Of a DNA stretch of 64,000 nucleotides, positions 62,383-64,000 are shown piece after piece. Made by a program: the position numbers and the translations under genes. The first letter of the stretch is position 1. The number at the start of each line of letters is the position of its first letter. This DNA is from Poriferisodalis sp965204125 (GTDB lineage Bacteria > Actinomycetota > Acidimicrobiia > Acidimicrobiales > Poriferisodalaceae): assembly GCF_965204125.1 (NCBI RefSeq), contig NZ_OZ241968.1:2232001-2296000 (forward strand). Direction: 5' to 3'. The notes below the pieces were generated by a model. It saw only the letters and a program-made list of their open reading frames with translations, had not been told where the DNA came from and did no database searches.

Positions 62383-64000
62383 GTGTTCCTTCGCTCCCTG
62401 ACACTGTCCGGTTTCAAGTCGTTCGCGGACACGGCCACGCTCACCTTCGAGCCTGGCGTCACCGTGGTGGTGGGCCCGAACGGCAGCGGCAAGTCGAACG
62501 TCGTCGACGCGATCGCGTGGGTGCTCGGCGCGCAGGGGCCGCGCGCGTTGCGAGGTCAGCGGATGGACGACGTCGTCTTCGCGGGCACTGATCGCCGGAC
62601 GGCTCTGGGCCGAGCACAAGTCACTCTGGTCATCGACAACGAGTCGCGGACGCTGCCCACCCAGACGGCAGAAGTAGCCATCACCCGCACACTGTTCCGC
62701 TCGGGCGAATCCGAATATGCACTCAACGGAACGCCCTGCCGGCTGCTCGATCTGCAGGAGTTGCTCAACGACGCCGGCGTCGGTCGCCAGCAGCACATCA
62801 TCGTGGCCCAAGGCCAGATCGAGCAGGTGTTGGCAGCCCGTCCCGAAGAACGGCGAGCGCTGATCGAGGAAGCGGCCGGCGTGCTGAAGTTCCGTCGACG
62901 CAAGGAGCGCGCCGAGCGGCGGCTGGAGGGCACTGAGGCAAATGTGACCCGGCTGGTGGATCTGCAGCGCGAGTTGCGTCGCCAGCTGCGGCCGCTGGAG
63001 CGTCAGGCCACCGCTGCCCGGCGGTATCAGGAGATCAGCGCAGAACTGGTTGGGCTTCAGCTCTACAACGCCGGACGCGAGCTGGCCGCACACCAAGGGG
63101 CGCAGAGCGAGTCCGATGCTCGGCGAGTCACCTTTGCAGCCCAGCGGGAAGCGGCGGCGGCATCGATATCCGACATCGACGGGGCGATCGACGATGCGCA
63201 GTCGCAGCTTGCACAACTGACCGCCGAACCGGCTGATCGGCTGCCGCGGGTGGTTTCGCTGTCGGAGCGGGCGCGCGGCTTGATCGGCCAGACGTATGAG
63301 CGAATGCGCTCAGTCGAGCGAGAACGCAACGCCCTGCTCGATTCCGATGTGGTGGTGACGTTGACCGACGAACACGCTCGCGTCTCAGCCGAACTGGCCG
63401 ATATCGACGTTGCCTCAGCGCAGGCTGCATTGTCAGGGGATCCGGCGGATGACGCCGGCTCGGAGACCGGTGACGATGCGGACGTCCATGCGGCCGAACA
63501 AGCCCACGCTGAGGCCGAGGAGCGTCTCGCTGCCGCAGCCGCATCGCTGTCACAGGCTGACGAGCATCAGAGAGGCACGGCCGAGGAGCTGCAGCACTGG
63601 ATCGGGCGCTTCGAGGCGTTGGCGTCCGCGGTCGCCGCTGCGCGCACCGATTCGGGCATCGCTGCGCTGGATGGCGTGACCGGAGTTGTCGGTGTGCTCG
63701 GCGATCTGGTGACGATTGAGGGCGGCTGGGAGGCCGCTGCCGAGGCTGCCGCGGACGGAGCGCTGTCGGCAGTTGTCGTTCGCGATGACAAAGCAGCTGC
63801 CCAGGCCCTCGCAGCGCTGGCCGACGGCGATTCGCACGGCTCGGTGATCTCGCTCGACCAGCTGCCAGCCGCTCGCGAACCGAGCCGTCAGGCAGCAGGC
63901 GGCGAGTTCGTGCGACCGCATCTGCAGGTGGCCGCCGATGCTCCGGAGTGGTGCCGCAATGAGCTCGAGACGTTGCTGGATGCAGTTGTCGATGAAGCGA
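62383..64000 (+). CDS. smc: Chromosome segregation protein SMC, 3' partial
   Basis: The frame is open from GTG 62383 to the end of the window (539 residues visible). N-terminal head: FLRSLTLSGFKSFADTATL, Walker A GPNGSGKSN at 31-39, Q-loop region AQGQIEQVLAARPEERRALI and EEAAGVLKFRRRKERAERRL. The first coiled-coil arm (about 170-425) is followed by the hinge start (GVVGVLGDLVTIEGGWEAAA). The hinge begins roughly 70-80 residues earlier than in Bacillus SMC, implying a short arm. It organises and segregates the chromosome with ScpA/ScpB. 27 bp after the fpg-like stop. Confidence 0.95.
   Translation, partial: MFLRSLTLSGFKSFADTATLTFEPGVTVVVGPNGSGKSNVVDAIAWVLGAQGPRALRGQRMDDVVFAGTDRRTALGRAQVTLVIDNESRTLPTQTAEVAITRTLFRSGESEYALNGTPCRLLDLQELLNDAGVGRQQHIIVAQGQIEQVLAARPEERRALIEEAAGVLKFRRRKERAERRLEGTEANVTRLVDLQRELRRQLRPLERQATAARRYQEISAELVGLQLYNAGRELAAHQGAQSESDARRVTFAAQREAAAASISDIDGAIDDAQSQLAQLTAEPADRLPRVVSLSERARGLIGQTYERMRSVERERNALLDSDVVVTLTDEHARVSAELADIDVASAQAALSGDPADDAGSETGDDADVHAAEQAHAEAEERLAAAAASLSQADEHQRGTAEELQHWIGRFEALASAVAAARTDSGIAALDGVTGVVGVLGDLVTIEGGWEAAAEAAADGALSAVVVRDDKAAAQALAALADGDSHGSVISLDQLPAAREPSRQAAGGEFVRPHLQVAADAPEWCRNELETLLDAVVDEA

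Overview
The window is 64 kb of a GC-rich actinobacterial chromosome. The lineage is most likely Acidimicrobiia or a close relative; this is inferred from gene content, not from a search. The signs are the mismatch endonuclease NucS, two F420-type luciferase-like oxidoreductases, a mycothiol-dependent maleylpyruvate-isomerase-type protein, GTP-dependent PEP carboxykinase, a SepIVA-like coiled-coil protein, several CoA-ester enzymes, and frequent GTG and TTG starts. No rRNA, tRNA, CRISPR array, transposase or prophage gene was found. No gap between called genes exceeds 300 bp.

Positions 1-8600 are the accessory part. Ordinary metabolic genes (nitroreductase, membrane protein, HpaH-type hydratase) alternate with three blocks that look like defence or selfish-element genes: (i) the AT-richer end of a possible GHKL ATPase followed by a protein with a HEPN-type RNTLAH motif (1-1680); (ii) an ABC/SMC-like ATPase overlapping a TOPRIM/DUF4276-like partner by 4 nt (3994-6059); (iii) a HARE-HTH protein with a degraded Mrr-like C-terminus (7022-8602). 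These are the best candidates for an undescribed system.

Positions 8600-35540 are catabolic and housekeeping genes. They include a TauD-like dioxygenase/DUF1330/RidA set facing an enolase-superfamily enzyme plus MFS exporter, a paired MaoC hydratase/LLM operon, msrA, a map-LysM-LysM-PAP2 operon with stop/start overlaps, a tight VanW-GGR-CoaA-HIT-ECH-CaiB operon, a split MFE-2-like SDR/hydratase pair, nucS with an MBL hydrolase, and a PEP-mobile-domain protein. Positions 35759-41587 hold an Aap-type amino-acid ABC transporter with unusually large permeases. Positions 41600-51981 hold an HAD protein, an EttA-like ABC-F protein, exonuclease III, a UvrD-like helicase, a cytoplasmic BtuF-like protein, a second CaiB protein, small unknowns and pckG.

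Positions 52421-64000 are the conserved actinobacterial core block: DAK2/FakA-like, recG, rsmD (inverted here), coaD, sepIVA-like, DUF177, rpmF, plsX, acpP, rnc, fpg-like and smc (running off the end). It joins lipid precursor supply, ribosome maturation, DNA repair and chromosome organisation. The fpg-position gene has lost the hallmark catalytic residues.

A non-coding interspersed repeat of about 75-90 bp occurs three times in the same orientation (18321, 40711, 49180). In two copies its 3' end supplies the Shine-Dalgarno sequence of the next gene. Other non-coding structures include a palindrome cluster at 41942-42014, a perfect 15-bp hairpin at 32021-32060 and twin hairpins between the ABC binding protein and permease genes.
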